A DNA stretch of 64,000 nt from Epithemia pelagica (taxonomy: Eukaryota > Bacillariophyta > Bacillariophyceae > Surirellales > Surirellaceae). Both the position numbers and the translations under genes were made by a program. Location of the stretch: NCBI GenBank assembly GCA_946965045.2, contig OX337232.1, positions 3,348,001 through 3,412,000 of the forward strand, in the 5' to 3' direction. Under the pieces are notes generated by a model. It did no database searches, was not told the DNA's origin, and was given only the letters and a program-made list of their open reading frames with translations. The number at the start of each line of letters is the position of its first letter. Position 1 is the stretch's first letter. Below, piece by piece: positions 1 to 9,161 of this stretch.

Positions 1-69
1 TATTACTATCGCAAATGGCAAACAGTCACCGCATGAAACACAACGCGGAGACGGCCGTAATCCAGTTTC

Positions 70-3000
70 CTACTTTTTGGCTTTGCTCGACTTTGGACAA
101 CTCTTGTCATGAGGTGGACGGCCATTTCGGTTGGGACGACAGGCCCACTGAAGAAATGGCTGACAGCATACCTGATGCTGAGCCTTTGGACGGGCCGTTT
201 CTGCAATATTTCCCCATCCCCATCCTTGTGCTTGTGGATACTGAGGCACTGGTCCGCCAAACATCGGGTAACCACCTCGAGGAACAAGGAACGGCGGATG
301 ACTACCCTCCATCTGGGCGGGCACGCAGTAAAGCTGGTTACTCCAACCTGGAATATCAGGGGAAGCTTTCACAGGAGACAGTTTTTGCGGCGATAGAGGA
401 ACAGGAGACAGGTCAACCAAAGTTGGAGACGAATCATCGCAACTGGGTGTGGACGATGCCTTTTTGGAGGAACTGGATGGTGATGCCTTCTTGGAGGAAT
501 CAAACACAGCCTTCGTAACGACATCCACAGATGAGGGCGTCTCTTCGTTCTTCGATTTGACTGGTGTCGCGATAAGAGGGGAGGACCAAACACTGTCCGC
601 TTCCTTCGAAGATGGACCATTCTTGTTTGGGAGCAATGGCGATTTCTTCTTGTCATGAACAAGAGGAACCGGATTATTTCCACACTGATCACAGTAACAA
701 CGATCATTTAAGGGAGACGATTGGAAAGCAGCCTGCCTTGCTCGCTCCTGAATCCAATACTCTGAAAAGAACCGCTCGCCGTTGTCTTCAGGCAACTCAC
801 GAGCATACTCGAAAGGAATTGTTGGATATCCGGACTCCTTTGCGAGATCGTTGATGTAACCGAGCTCGGAATGGTTGTAAAATGTGGGATTATTGGCCCA
901 ATATGCTGGAACATTCGGCCGTTCATCGACTGGTGTTGCAGCCATACGAAGCCGATGACGGATTCTCGTGTTGTACATTGTTGTACCTAACAAGTTGACA
1001 TTGTCGCACAAGGAAGAACGCATTCCAACATTACCGAAGTGAGCAAGGTGATCATGGAACCCCTCGAGTTTCGATTCACATCGCAACGAACTGTACTCGG
1101 CCAAACCATGACGAGTCGTCTTCGTGGGTGGGATAACGCGATACATATCCTGAACAGGCACAATGTCCTGAATATGTGCCGCATTCTTCTTCTGCTCTTC
1201 CACGGCGGTCTTGGTATCGACGGTGAAAAGCTTCTTTCCTGTAATGGGATCGGGGCGTCTGCGACCAGGTCGTTCGATGGGATCGGAAGAGTCAACCTTG
1301 TAATTACAGAACCATTCTTCAAGCTTCTGTCGAATGACATCAGGGGGCCTGATTTTCTTCATGAGGAACTTTCCATACTTCTTACGGAAATCCTTGGACA
1401 TTTCGATGTCAAGGATATCTTGATCAGACAATGGTTTCTTGTCTCGACCCATATTTCCTGCACGAAGAGCCTGTACCAATGCCTGGTACGTTTCGGGCTC
1501 CCACTCATAGATGCAATGGCAGAGTTCTCGCAAAGCTCTATGATAATCGATGTGGCCCTGACGAAGCGTTTTGATGATCCTTTGTTGAAAATGGTACAAA
1601 CCGAGTCGCCCAGTCAGTACCGCACCGAACAAGATCTTCCAGAACGCGTCCTTAGCAGGGTACGTGTCACTGTACATGGCAACCGGATTGAAATGTGGTC
1701 GACGGGCCAATTGCTCGGCGGCATGCGCAATATCAGCCACCCCAGTGCCTCCTGTCAATACAACGGAAGCGATTTCACCGGTTTCGGTTGCTGTATCCCA
1801 AGCGGCCGCCGCTCCAAGCTTCTTGGTGTAGTTCTTGACCATCTCCATTGTATGGTCTTGGGCAAAGAAAGCGTTGGTTCCAACTGATTGCATCTCGCGA
1901 ACACACCGATCATGATCGCTTACCCCATAAGGTGTAAGGTTCGAAGCGCAAGCTTCATCAAACAGATCTCGAATCGTATCACCAGCTGGGGGCATGGTTG
2001 GCATGAACTCTTCAAAGCTGGGATACTCTGCAGGGGTGACTGGGTTGTCGCTGTGAGCATTGTAATGGCTCATGAAAGAGACATACTCAGCGAACCGACG
2101 GAGGTAGTCCTTACTTCCTCGGCTCGCAATCAATCGCGCAAGCTGTTCGCCGTTTCTGTACGTTACCATATTCTCTTGCACAACATGACAGCAGTCGAGG
2201 TCGAGATGGCAGTTGCCCGCTCCAGCATACTTCGGCTCCACGGGGTATGCATTACGCACGTACTCGGGTAACGTGAGAAGCACACGACCATCATTGCCAT
2301 TGTACCGCTTCCCACATGTCTGACAAACATACGACATCACTATGCACCACGATGGCGGTCCGCTCATATTAAACAAGGGCATCAAAGTCTTATTCTTGGA
2401 ATAATTCGTCCGATCTTGTTTCAGCATCCCTCCGTCGCAGGTTGGATCCGGACAAAGGATCTTGATATTGGGGAAATGGGCTTCCCAGTGAACATGATAA
2501 AGGGACGTACCCTCGACTGAATGGTAGAGGGGGTTGAGTGGTCTACCGTAGCTCCTGTCATTGGGGATTACAAACTTGAGACTATGGGGCGGAAACCACA
2601 AGTCCAAATCCTCTTTCGACATCTTTGAAATGAACTCCGCAACTATACTGATGGGTTCAGGGATTCCTTTCTTTTTTTTACTGCCATCTCCACTCAAGCT
2701 CCCTTCAACGATGGTAAGAAGGGAACCTGTTGGCATTGCCATTGGTGGAAGCGTTGTATCTGTTACTCCAGCCGCGACATTCGAGGCAACAAGGGGAGGA
2801 CCAGTGGGAGGAGATTCGGTCTCATTTACTTCCATCTGATCCACAGAGAGGTTCCTGTTCATTTCGGATTCATCCATTTCTGGAGCACCCTGAACAGGAA
2901 CCATATCTGCATCATCCAAAACAATTGGGTCATTTGTACTGCCGCCATTTTGTGGTGGAGGTGGTGGTTGAAGATTCATCTGCCCCTGTGGGGGTGGTTT

Positions 3001-3603
3001 CAGCTTCTTTGCTTTCGGTTTCGAGTCGTCGTCACTTGCCTTCCTTTTCCTATCAGGAGAAGGGACAAAGAAAGTGTACATCGCTTGCTGCTGGACGGCC
3101 TCCTTCTGTTTGAGGGGAGACTGGCGTTGTTGGTTCGATGCAAACACGTCCGTCAGTTTCTTCATGTACTTTGTGCATACTTTTTGGTTTTTGCGATTGC
3201 TTCTACTACGAGGGCAAAGATCGTGATGTTTTCGATGTGGTTGGGACTTGCCTGCTGCCTCTCTCTTGCAGACAGGGCAGTCTCGAGCTGGGTCAAAGGG
3301 GCGGTCCTCATCGTCAGCCTTCTTTCGACTGTGAGCTGTTGATGACTTGTACTGATGCTCTGGTCTCCTGCGGATTGCTCTACTGTTTGTAGCTCGCTTT
3401 TGGCTTTGGACTCCCATTTTCCTCTCTCCTCTCTCTCCAAATAAGTCAGAAACTAAAGGAAAGCCGGTGGGAACACGTGTTTCGTTCCGTTCTGTGCTGT
3501 TGCGGATTGCTTGTGGTAGTGGCTGCGGTGTCCATCCAACGTATGGGTTGCTCAACCTCTTGGCCGCGCTGTTGCTGCTGCCATTAAGGCCTTCACCTGC
3601 CAT
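70..3603 (-). CDS. Large transposase-like protein with zinc-ribbon and candidate DDE-type core
   Basis: This is an intact 1177-codon frame from an ATG at 3603 to TAG at 70-72. The N-terminal third is basic and low-complexity, with a possible zinc site (CPVC at residues 109-112, then an HRKHH-x2-C stretch ending at 130) and a KRK-rich nuclear-signal-like region near 185-202. The middle holds a zinc ribbon (CPDPTC at 384-389 and CQTC at 427-430), resembling the cysteine-rich DUF6729-type region of transposase-like eukaryotic proteins. Downstream, AQDHT (D583), YSDTYP (D646) and RCESKLEGFHDH (E843 or E847) are spaced like the acidic triad of an RNase H-fold transposase. A CxxC pair and a Ser/Lys-rich tail follow. 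No terminal inverted repeats were recognised. I infer a domesticated or autonomous DNA transposon protein; the family assignment is tentative, and the catalytic residues are proposed from motif spacing only. Confidence 0.6.
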   Translation of the reverse strand: MAGEGLNGSSNSAAKRLSNPYVGWTPQPLPQAIRNSTERNETRVPTGFPLVSDLFGERGERKMGVQSQKRATNSRAIRRRPEHQYKSSTAHSRKKADDEDRPFDPARDCPVCKREAAGKSQPHRKHHDLCPRSRSNRKNQKVCTKYMKKLTDVFASNQQRQSPLKQKEAVQQQAMYTFFVPSPDRKRKASDDDSKPKAKKLKPPPQGQMNLQPPPPPQNGGSTNDPIVLDDADMVPVQGAPEMDESEMNRNLSVDQMEVNETESPPTGPPLVASNVAAGVTDTTLPPMAMPTGSLLTIVEGSLSGDGSKKKKGIPEPISIVAEFISKMSKEDLDLWFPPHSLKFVIPNDRSYGRPLNPLYHSVEGTSLYHVHWEAHFPNIKILCPDPTCDGGMLKQDRTNYSKNKTLMPLFNMSGPPSWCIVMSYVCQTCGKRYNGNDGRVLLTLPEYVRNAYPVEPKYAGAGNCHLDLDCCHVVQENMVTYRNGEQLARLIASRGSKDYLRRFAEYVSFMSHYNAHSDNPVTPAEYPSFEEFMPTMPPAGDTIRDLFDEACASNLTPYGVSDHDRCVREMQSVGTNAFFAQDHTMEMVKNYTKKLGAAAAWDTATETGEIASVVLTGGTGVADIAHAAEQLARRPHFNPVAMYSDTYPAKDAFWKILFGAVLTGRLGLYHFQQRIIKTLRQGHIDYHRALRELCHCIYEWEPETYQALVQALRAGNMGRDKKPLSDQDILDIEMSKDFRKKYGKFLMKKIRPPDVIRQKLEEWFCNYKVDSSDPIERPGRRRPDPITGKKLFTVDTKTAVEEQKKNAAHIQDIVPVQDMYRVIPPTKTTRHGLAEYSSLRCESKLEGFHDHLAHFGNVGMRSSLCDNVNLLGTTMYNTRIRHRLRMAATPVDERPNVPAYWANNPTFYNHSELGYINDLAKESGYPTIPFEYARELPEDNGERFFSEYWIQERARQAAFQSSPLNDRCYCDQCGNNPVPLVHDKKKSPLLPNKNGPSSKEADSVWSSPLIATPVKSKNEETPSSVDVVTKAVFDSSKKASPSSSSKKASSTPSCDDSSPTLVDLSPVPLSPQKLSPVKASPDIPGWSNQLYCVPAQMEGSHPPFLVPRGGYPMFGGPVPQYPQAQGWGWGNIAETARPKAQHQVCCQPFLQWACRPNRNGRPPHDKSCPKSSKAKK

Positions 3604-5207
3604 GGTTTTTTTTTAAGCGCTAGCTTTTTTCCATGCATGTAATAATCCCCTGTTTATGACCATTGCCAAATTTGTTTGATTGTTGTTTTTCGTTTGCCGT
3701 AGTGATAGGAAGTTTTTTGGCGCTCTATCGGCACCCTCATTGTCGATCCATTTTGGGTGCCGATGGATCGGCATGATGAATTGCCTCCATATTCCCTCCA
3801 TTCCTAAGTCCGATACTCCGTTAATTTGTATGGTAGGAAACCTTGTCTTACTTCGTCACTCTAGTCTAATGTATAGTCAAATATTTCAAAACCTTGGAGG
3901 TTTTCAAAGGTTTGTCTAAGTAATATAGTAGGAACGACATAGGTTTTGGAGGTTTTCGACCAATCATATCTCTGCCTTAGCTAAGTGTAGTCCTCCCCCC
4001 CCCCATCCCCCATCACATCATGTCGAACACTGTCGGCAAGAAGGAGAGAGATCTTTTGATGATGATTATAATATGATCAAAGGTCCAAGTTGCGAGAAGA
4101 GGGAGTCATAGCTTCAACCAAGCCAAAGAAACACATAGCCAGAGGATCGTAGAGTACCCACTTTGCTTCGAGGCGAGAAAAGTCCCCTCAAAAGGCCGCG
4201 ACCCGTTGTTTGCATACTGGCATGGTGAGATATGAATTCGATCCTGTCACCATAATCAATCATATTCACAAGAATGCCTGTTTTCTTTCCATCAGCTCAC
4301 ACTTTTCATCCTTGTTCTCATTCCACAAACGCGGTACGGTTTGTGGACGGCTCGTTCTCATCCACCTCGCTGGATTGTCCCCAACAATCCCACTCTTTTT
4401 CTCCATCCTTTGCGCCTATCAACTCCCATACGATAGCTCTGTTGGAAGACATGGCTCTTGTCCTGGATTTGATGCGCCGTCGTCATGTTGGATGATGTTC
4501 CGTTGTCTTATGTGGGCCGGTTCTGCCACACATACCGCGACCAGTGGAGCTAGGATCTCTACCCTACCTACCATACCACACATAGCCATGCCATTGCCCA
4601 GCCATACGGATACTCCCTTCGTTCTCTTCGGATTCGAAGTTTCGTTCCTGAATCTCCCGCCTTCATAGGTGTGTGTTCTCACATTTGTCTCTTGTCCGTC
4701 CTCTTGTCTAGAGAAGATAGCGCCGACTGGATGGTTTCCTTCGTGTGCTTCTGTGTGTATCCCGCCCAATGAGCAGCACAATGGTTCGTGTGATAATCGC
4801 TGCCTTACCCCTACGAAGGAAGGCCACTTTGACTCTTAGAGGTAGAGATGCAGCAATCGACAATCTGCACAACCACCAACAACGTGGTAGAACCATTTAC
4901 ACTCTGACTACAACAAGCACAAACACACTAGGCATGTCTGGTGTGTAACACTCGAATGGCCTATTACATGCAGTTTCTATTTCTGGTTTCCAATCTACAT
5001 AGCGATTCATACACGCAAATAATAAATATGACAGTGGTTGGCACAAGATTCGTGCTCCTTCCTCCTCCATAATGGGTATACAATAGGAGAAAAACAAGTC
5101 GGTGCGTTGTAAGCCAGCGAGCGAGTTTGGTACGACAACACCCACCCGTTTCTCATGTGGTTGGTTGGTTGGTTGGTTGGACGCACAAGAGGAGTCCTTC
5201 TCCATGG
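3604..5207. other. Intergenic region without a supported gene
   Basis: About 1.6 kb separates the transposase-like gene from the next minus-strand gene. Reading frames here are short, overlap in several frames and show no recognisable domain. A C-run lies near 3995 and a short TTGG array near 5160-5179. Nothing else was found; the region may hold the 5' flank of the transposase-like gene. Confidence 0.5.
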
Positions 5208-5960
5208 TTAGGGCGTGACCAAACTATCGAAGGTGGAATCGTCCAGTTGCGAGCTGCCGCTGGTATAGGTATCTTCGGCCAAACTGTCCCAACTTTCCGT
5301 GCTCTGCGATTCGTCACTGACAGGCACTGCCGAGTCGTCCTGGGGGCGATAATACCGACGACCACGCGGTCGGTCCGAGGATGGAGGAGTGGTGCTGTGG
5401 TTTGGTTTCTTGTGGTTGGTGGTACGGGTCCGTGGTGCAGCCAGTGGAGGATCGTCGAGACTCAATTGTCGAAAAAATTCTTGCGTTTCCGTGTCGTTCA
5501 GGCCCTCGAGGGATTGCCGAATTTGGTCGTGTCGCGAAGCCATCAATTGCGGCGGTGACAGCATGGTTTTTTCCACCAACCAGCGCTGTTGCTCGCGTGT
5601 GAGATGGGTGCTGCTGCCGGTCGAAATCCGGCTCTGATTGGACGAGGCGACGGTTCTTTGTTGTGGTTGACTGTGTTTGGGGGCTGAAGGCATAGAGGTG
5701 CCTCCTTCCAGTCGACTTGATTCTTTCAAGAGTTGGACCAGGGCCCTCTGGCTGCTCGTCTTGCCATTTTCCTCATTCTTGTCATCGTTGTCATCATCAT
5801 CGTCTTGGAGCGAGACGTATTGGGTATGATTGCGATCCCATTGCGGTTCAATGGTGGTACAGGCACAGGATTTGGAAATGGTGAGCAACATGGCCACCAA
5901 AAAGTTGGGTGCCGAATTGTAGTGCTGGGTGGTCGTCGTCAAGGCTGGATCTTGCCCCAT
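5208..5960 (-). CDS. Hypothetical protein, 250 residues, low-complexity
   Basis: A clean frame runs from an ATG at 5960 to TAA at 5208-5210. I do not recognise the family. Residues 19-31 form a short hydrophobic stretch followed by a Cys pair, too short for a confident membrane segment. An acidic run lies at 53-60 (D-rich). Residues 120-170 are the most ordered part, with two likely amphipathic helices (TREQQRWLVEKTML and QIRQSLEGLNDTETQEFFRQL). The remainder is Ser/Thr/Pro/Arg-rich and probably disordered. Composition matches that of neighbouring genes rather than noise, which is why I call it coding. It lies on the same strand as the next gene at 7202-8401, separated by about 1.2 kb with a minisatellite. 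Confidence 0.5.
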   Translation of the reverse strand: MGQDPALTTTTQHYNSAPNFLVAMLLTISKSCACTTIEPQWDRNHTQYVSLQDDDDDNDDKNEENGKTSSQRALVQLLKESSRLEGGTSMPSAPKHSQPQQRTVASSNQSRISTGSSTHLTREQQRWLVEKTMLSPPQLMASRHDQIRQSLEGLNDTETQEFFRQLSLDDPPLAAPRTRTTNHKKPNHSTTPPSSDRPRGRRYYRPQDDSAVPVSDESQSTESWDSLAEDTYTSGSSQLDDSTFDSLVTP

Positions 5961-7201
5961 ACTGGCGCTGTGCGGGTTGGTATTGTATGACTAGAGAGAG
6001 AGGCTTGCTGCCACGAAATGGAGCAACGACAGGACAGAGATTGCTCGAGAGCGCTTTGGTCGACGTTTGTGTGTGTACTGTTCGTCCCGAAGTTTGTTCC
6101 TTCTTCGCTTGCTGACTACTGCTGCTCCGATTGCTCTTCTCCAACGCAAAAAAGAGGGAAGTGAATCGTTGCAGAGTTTCCTTTGCCGGTAAAGGTTTGG
6201 ACAAGAAGGACAAGAAGGACAAGAAGGGACTCGGAAAAGGGTGCTTGTGTGTCCACCCCCCAAAACTTTTTTTTGTGAGACCGGCGGTTGGTGCCTCCAA
6301 AAATGGCGGTGCCACCCGAGACGCCGAAGCCAAACGGTATGGCGAGCGCGCGCTTTCGTTATAACAACGATTTACCTATGACCTCGGGCCGGCTACATAG
6401 GAATGTTCCCAAAGACTCCGACTCGACGAAAAAGTCCAAGTCGTGTCAAGGGACCAACTCTCGGACATTGACACGCCGGGGGACAACAAGACCACGTGTG
6501 TTGCGGCCACAAATTACTCTATGTTACAAGTTACAAGCCATCCTCGTGGAACGCAAACGCTAGCTAGATCGACACGGGACCCCGAACTCTTGCATGTATG
6601 GGTAAACTCCTAGGAAAGGAGTTGGACAAATTCAAACCGTTCCAAAACGAGGGTGAAACTGGGCGGCATCGTTCCAACTTGAGAATGGAACCATACTTAG
6701 ACTGTCATTTTTTAAGACGTTCAACATGGATCGCGACCTCCAGGACTTGGAAACGGACACGAACGAATTTAAACCGTTCCAAACCATGGTGAAACTGGGC
6801 GGAATCGTTCCCACTTGGGAATGGAACCATAATAATTAGACATGACATTTTTTCAGACGTTCCACTAGAATCGCGACCTCCACGACTTCGGATCCAAGTA
6901 GTTTGCACACTGGTAATTCCGGAGACGAATGAATTCCAACAGTTCCAGACCATGGTGAAACTTTTGGAATGGAACCATACTTAGACGTGCCATTTTTTCA
7001 GACTGTTTGAAATAGGAGTTCTCGCGACCGTTCACCACCGATGGAAATTTTGGTATCGTTGGAGCCATTGTGTGTAGGTCGACTGTGTGTCAGACCACAT
7101 TTGTCCGGCATGGAAATGGCGTGTCCGTGGGTTCCATCACGTACGTCGTCTGGTAGCCGAAGGCCAATGACACCACAGTGCCGAAACCTTTTCCTTGTGT
7201 A
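5961..7201. other. Intergenic region holding a minisatellite
   Basis: No gene is supported in this 1.2 kb. Lys/Asp-rich translation at 6190-6240 comes from a short AAGGAC-type tandem (several copies of AAGAAGGAC-like units) and is not a gene. The second half is dominated by the degenerate tandem repeat annotated separately. Confidence 0.5.
6610..7010. repeat. Degenerate tandem repeat, about three units of roughly 80-160 bp
   Basis: Three successive blocks share the same order of words: a segment like AACCGTTCCAAA, then ATGGTGAAACT, then GGAATCGTTCC, then GGAATGGAACCATA, then ATTTTTTCAGACGTTC, then ATCGCGACCTCC. The blocks begin near 6624, 6767 and 6931. The third has lost the middle part and ends early. 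The unit order is constant and point changes are scattered, so this is an old tandem duplication and not a coding repeat. It lies upstream of the minus-strand gene at 5208-5960. Confidence 0.7.
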
Positions 7202-8401
7202 TTAGTATTCTGCCGAGGATGGAGTCAGAATACTGCCCAAGGTGGTGGAATCCTCCACCGACACATCCTCCTCCTCCTTGTCATTCTCGTCGTCCGTGGT
7301 TTCCGGACGGCTTTGGAGCCGTGGAGGACCAACAGTCTTGTGGGTGGAACGGATCGGTGAAGACCGTTTCGGAGGAGATTGAAACAAGGACGACCACGAG
7401 GTGTTGACTCCACTCGTGTCGGGCATTACGTCTTGGTCCGGATTGGAAAAGGAAAAGGACTGTGCCGTAACGGGAAGCGACTCGGGAGTCCGTCGACTCG
7501 ACGTGTCCTCCTCATCCTTGTCGTCGTCGTCGTCATCGTCGTCATGATGATCCTCCCAGGGGTCGGAAAAGGAAAAGGATGGGGCGGCGGCGTGTGTGGG
7601 CGGAAGCAGGTCGTTGTCTAACAAGGCCGCCATTTTCGTTTTGCTCTTGTATCGTCCTGCCTGTTTTCCTTGTTTCTCCCGAGTCGATTGGCTGTGATCC
7701 GTCGACTCGTCTTCTTCTTCTTCTTCTTGTCGTTCTTGTTCCAACAAAAAACTTTCGTCGTCCTCATTGTCGCACAGCAACAAGCCATCCTCGGGAAAAG
7801 TATTGGCACAGGAAGAAGAAGCGGTGGGCAGTTTGGTATCGTGCAGCGTTGACACGCACGTCCCGGACCAGGACAAGAACCAAGTGGCGGCGGCATGCAC
7901 CAACGACTGTTCGAGCGGCATGGCAGTAGTAGTAGTGTTGCTTGGTTCGGTCGGTGCCGCTTGAGAATGGGTAATCCATTTGGAATCAAGGCGTTGTTTC
8001 GTCACCACAAATCCACCATTGGGATGACGATTCTCATTGGTCATGCTGGTCATGGACGTGTTGCTGTAGGAAGGACTAATGGCGGGTGTCGTTGTGGTGG
8101 GAGTCTGGACCGTTTGGGGTTGGCAACAGACAGGTGCTTCCAACGTGCTGCTCGTCAGGAGGGGTAGGGGGTGGCACTGAGGTTGACAGCCTTGGAAAAG
8201 GGACGGCTCTGGTGCGTCTTGTGTTTGTCGTTGTGGTGGTTTGGGTTTGCTCGGTTGTGGTTGTTTTTGTTGTTGCAAGACGCGCAGGTTGCGTCTCGTC
8301 TTGGCCCGCAAGGCGGCCACCACTTGCTTGACATGATCGTCATCGAGTTGGTCCGAATAATCCACCGTGTGCACGGCCTGTTTGGGATCCAATTTGGACA
8401 T
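7202..8401 (-). CDS. Hypothetical acidic low-complexity protein, 399 residues
   Basis: An intact frame extends from an ATG at 8401 to TAA at 7202-7204. The family is not recognised. The N-terminus (residues 1-50) is charged and likely helical (DQLDDDHVKQVVAALRAKTR). A Pro/Thr-rich linker follows. Near residues 165-200 there is a Trp-containing segment (AAATWFLSWSG), then a glutamate run (near 228-234), and an aspartate run. Two similar short motifs, FSFSDPWED and FSFSNPDQD, bracket the Asp run and may be peptide-docking motifs. The C-terminus is Ser/Glu-rich. No membrane segment or signal peptide is seen. The DIRS element begins about 490 bp upstream of its start codon, so it could have displaced upstream control sequence. 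Confidence 0.5.
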   Translation of the reverse strand: MSKLDPKQAVHTVDYSDQLDDDHVKQVVAALRAKTRRNLRVLQQQKQPQPSKPKPPQRQTQDAPEPSLFQGCQPQCHPLPLLTSSTLEAPVCCQPQTVQTPTTTTPAISPSYSNTSMTSMTNENRHPNGGFVVTKQRLDSKWITHSQAAPTEPSNTTTTAMPLEQSLVHAAATWFLSWSGTCVSTLHDTKLPTASSSCANTFPEDGLLLCDNEDDESFLLEQERQEEEEEDESTDHSQSTREKQGKQAGRYKSKTKMAALLDNDLLPPTHAAAPSFSFSDPWEDHHDDDDDDDDKDEEDTSSRRTPESLPVTAQSFSFSNPDQDVMPDTSGVNTSWSSLFQSPPKRSSPIRSTHKTVGPPRLQSRPETTDDENDKEEEDVSVEDSTTLGSILTPSSAEY

Positions 8402-8893
8402 TATCCGAAACTTAGAGGATTACAAAACGGGGAATAACGACGACGACGATGTCAATACGAGAATCACTGGAGAGTATTGTGTTGTTCCAGGGCGTGTCTC
8501 GAAATGTGGACCAACAGCGATCGGTGTGCCGGCACGAATGGAAGGTTTCACCACTCTTCGCTTTCTTGGTGTCTGCTATTGTAGTAACAAATCTGGAGGA
8601 ACCGACACTTTTTGGAAATCTGTTAGTGTTGGTACCATTCGCTCCGTCCGTTGTTCCAAGCACAACCAGCCCAAGAGTGAAAGTGTCTCTCTCTTTTCTT
8701 GCAAGAACCAAAGGACATGGACTGCCTTTCTAAAATGTGGCTAGCACATACTGGTTGTCTCTCCGATGGACACGTTTTTTCGTTGTATGTAGTGTTGCCA
8801 GTCGTGCAAAGGAACCGAGTTCGAAATTGCCCTACTTGTATTCTTGGTTTTGTGGGATGATCGTCCTGCGCCCCTGCGCTCTCCAACTGTCTT
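8402..8893. other. Upstream flank of the 7202-8401 gene, interrupted by the DIRS element
   Basis: This 0.5 kb contains no supported gene. It is the 5' flank of the minus-strand gene and ends where repeat A1 of the retrotransposon begins. Confidence 0.4.
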
Positions 8894-9141
8894 TTGTCTG
8901 TACTGGGTGGAGTGACGTGGCCGATGCTGGCCAGACTCCGCGACCGACAACAGAGGTGCGACTGCTCCGCCTCCTCGACGCGAGGCGAGCATCCGATTTG
9001 ATTCCCACAATCGGAAGTTTTAGGATGACCCTGATGCAGAGTCGTTGGAGCGTGAGAAGAGCTCACTCTTCTTGGGTTCAGCATCTTTGCAACGACTACG
9101 AGACGAGTTCGAGATCGCAACGATTCTAGTTAGCTAATCTT
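8894..9141 (+). repeat. Split direct repeat A1 of the DIRS element
   Basis: This 248-bp sequence begins TTGTCTGTACTGGG and ends CTAGTTAGCTAATCTT. It recurs at 16551-16798. It ends 20 bp before the first ATG of the gag-like ORF, so it probably contains the promoter or 5' leader. Confidence 0.95.
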
Positions 9142-9161
9142 CTGAGTTTACCTTGTTCATC

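Noticed and set aside
4210-4781. Overlapping frames of 120-150 codons on both strands
   Set aside because: Composition is like non-coding DNA, starts are poor, and no motif is present.
6190-6240. Lys/Asp repeat peptide (KKDKKDKK) as a gene
   Set aside because: Produced by a short AAGGAC tandem repeat in a small frame without further support.
8623-9120. A 165-codon minus-strand frame that is partly repeated at 16250-16777
   Set aside because: The similarity comes only from the A repeats of the DIRS element; the frame has no conserved ends and no domain.
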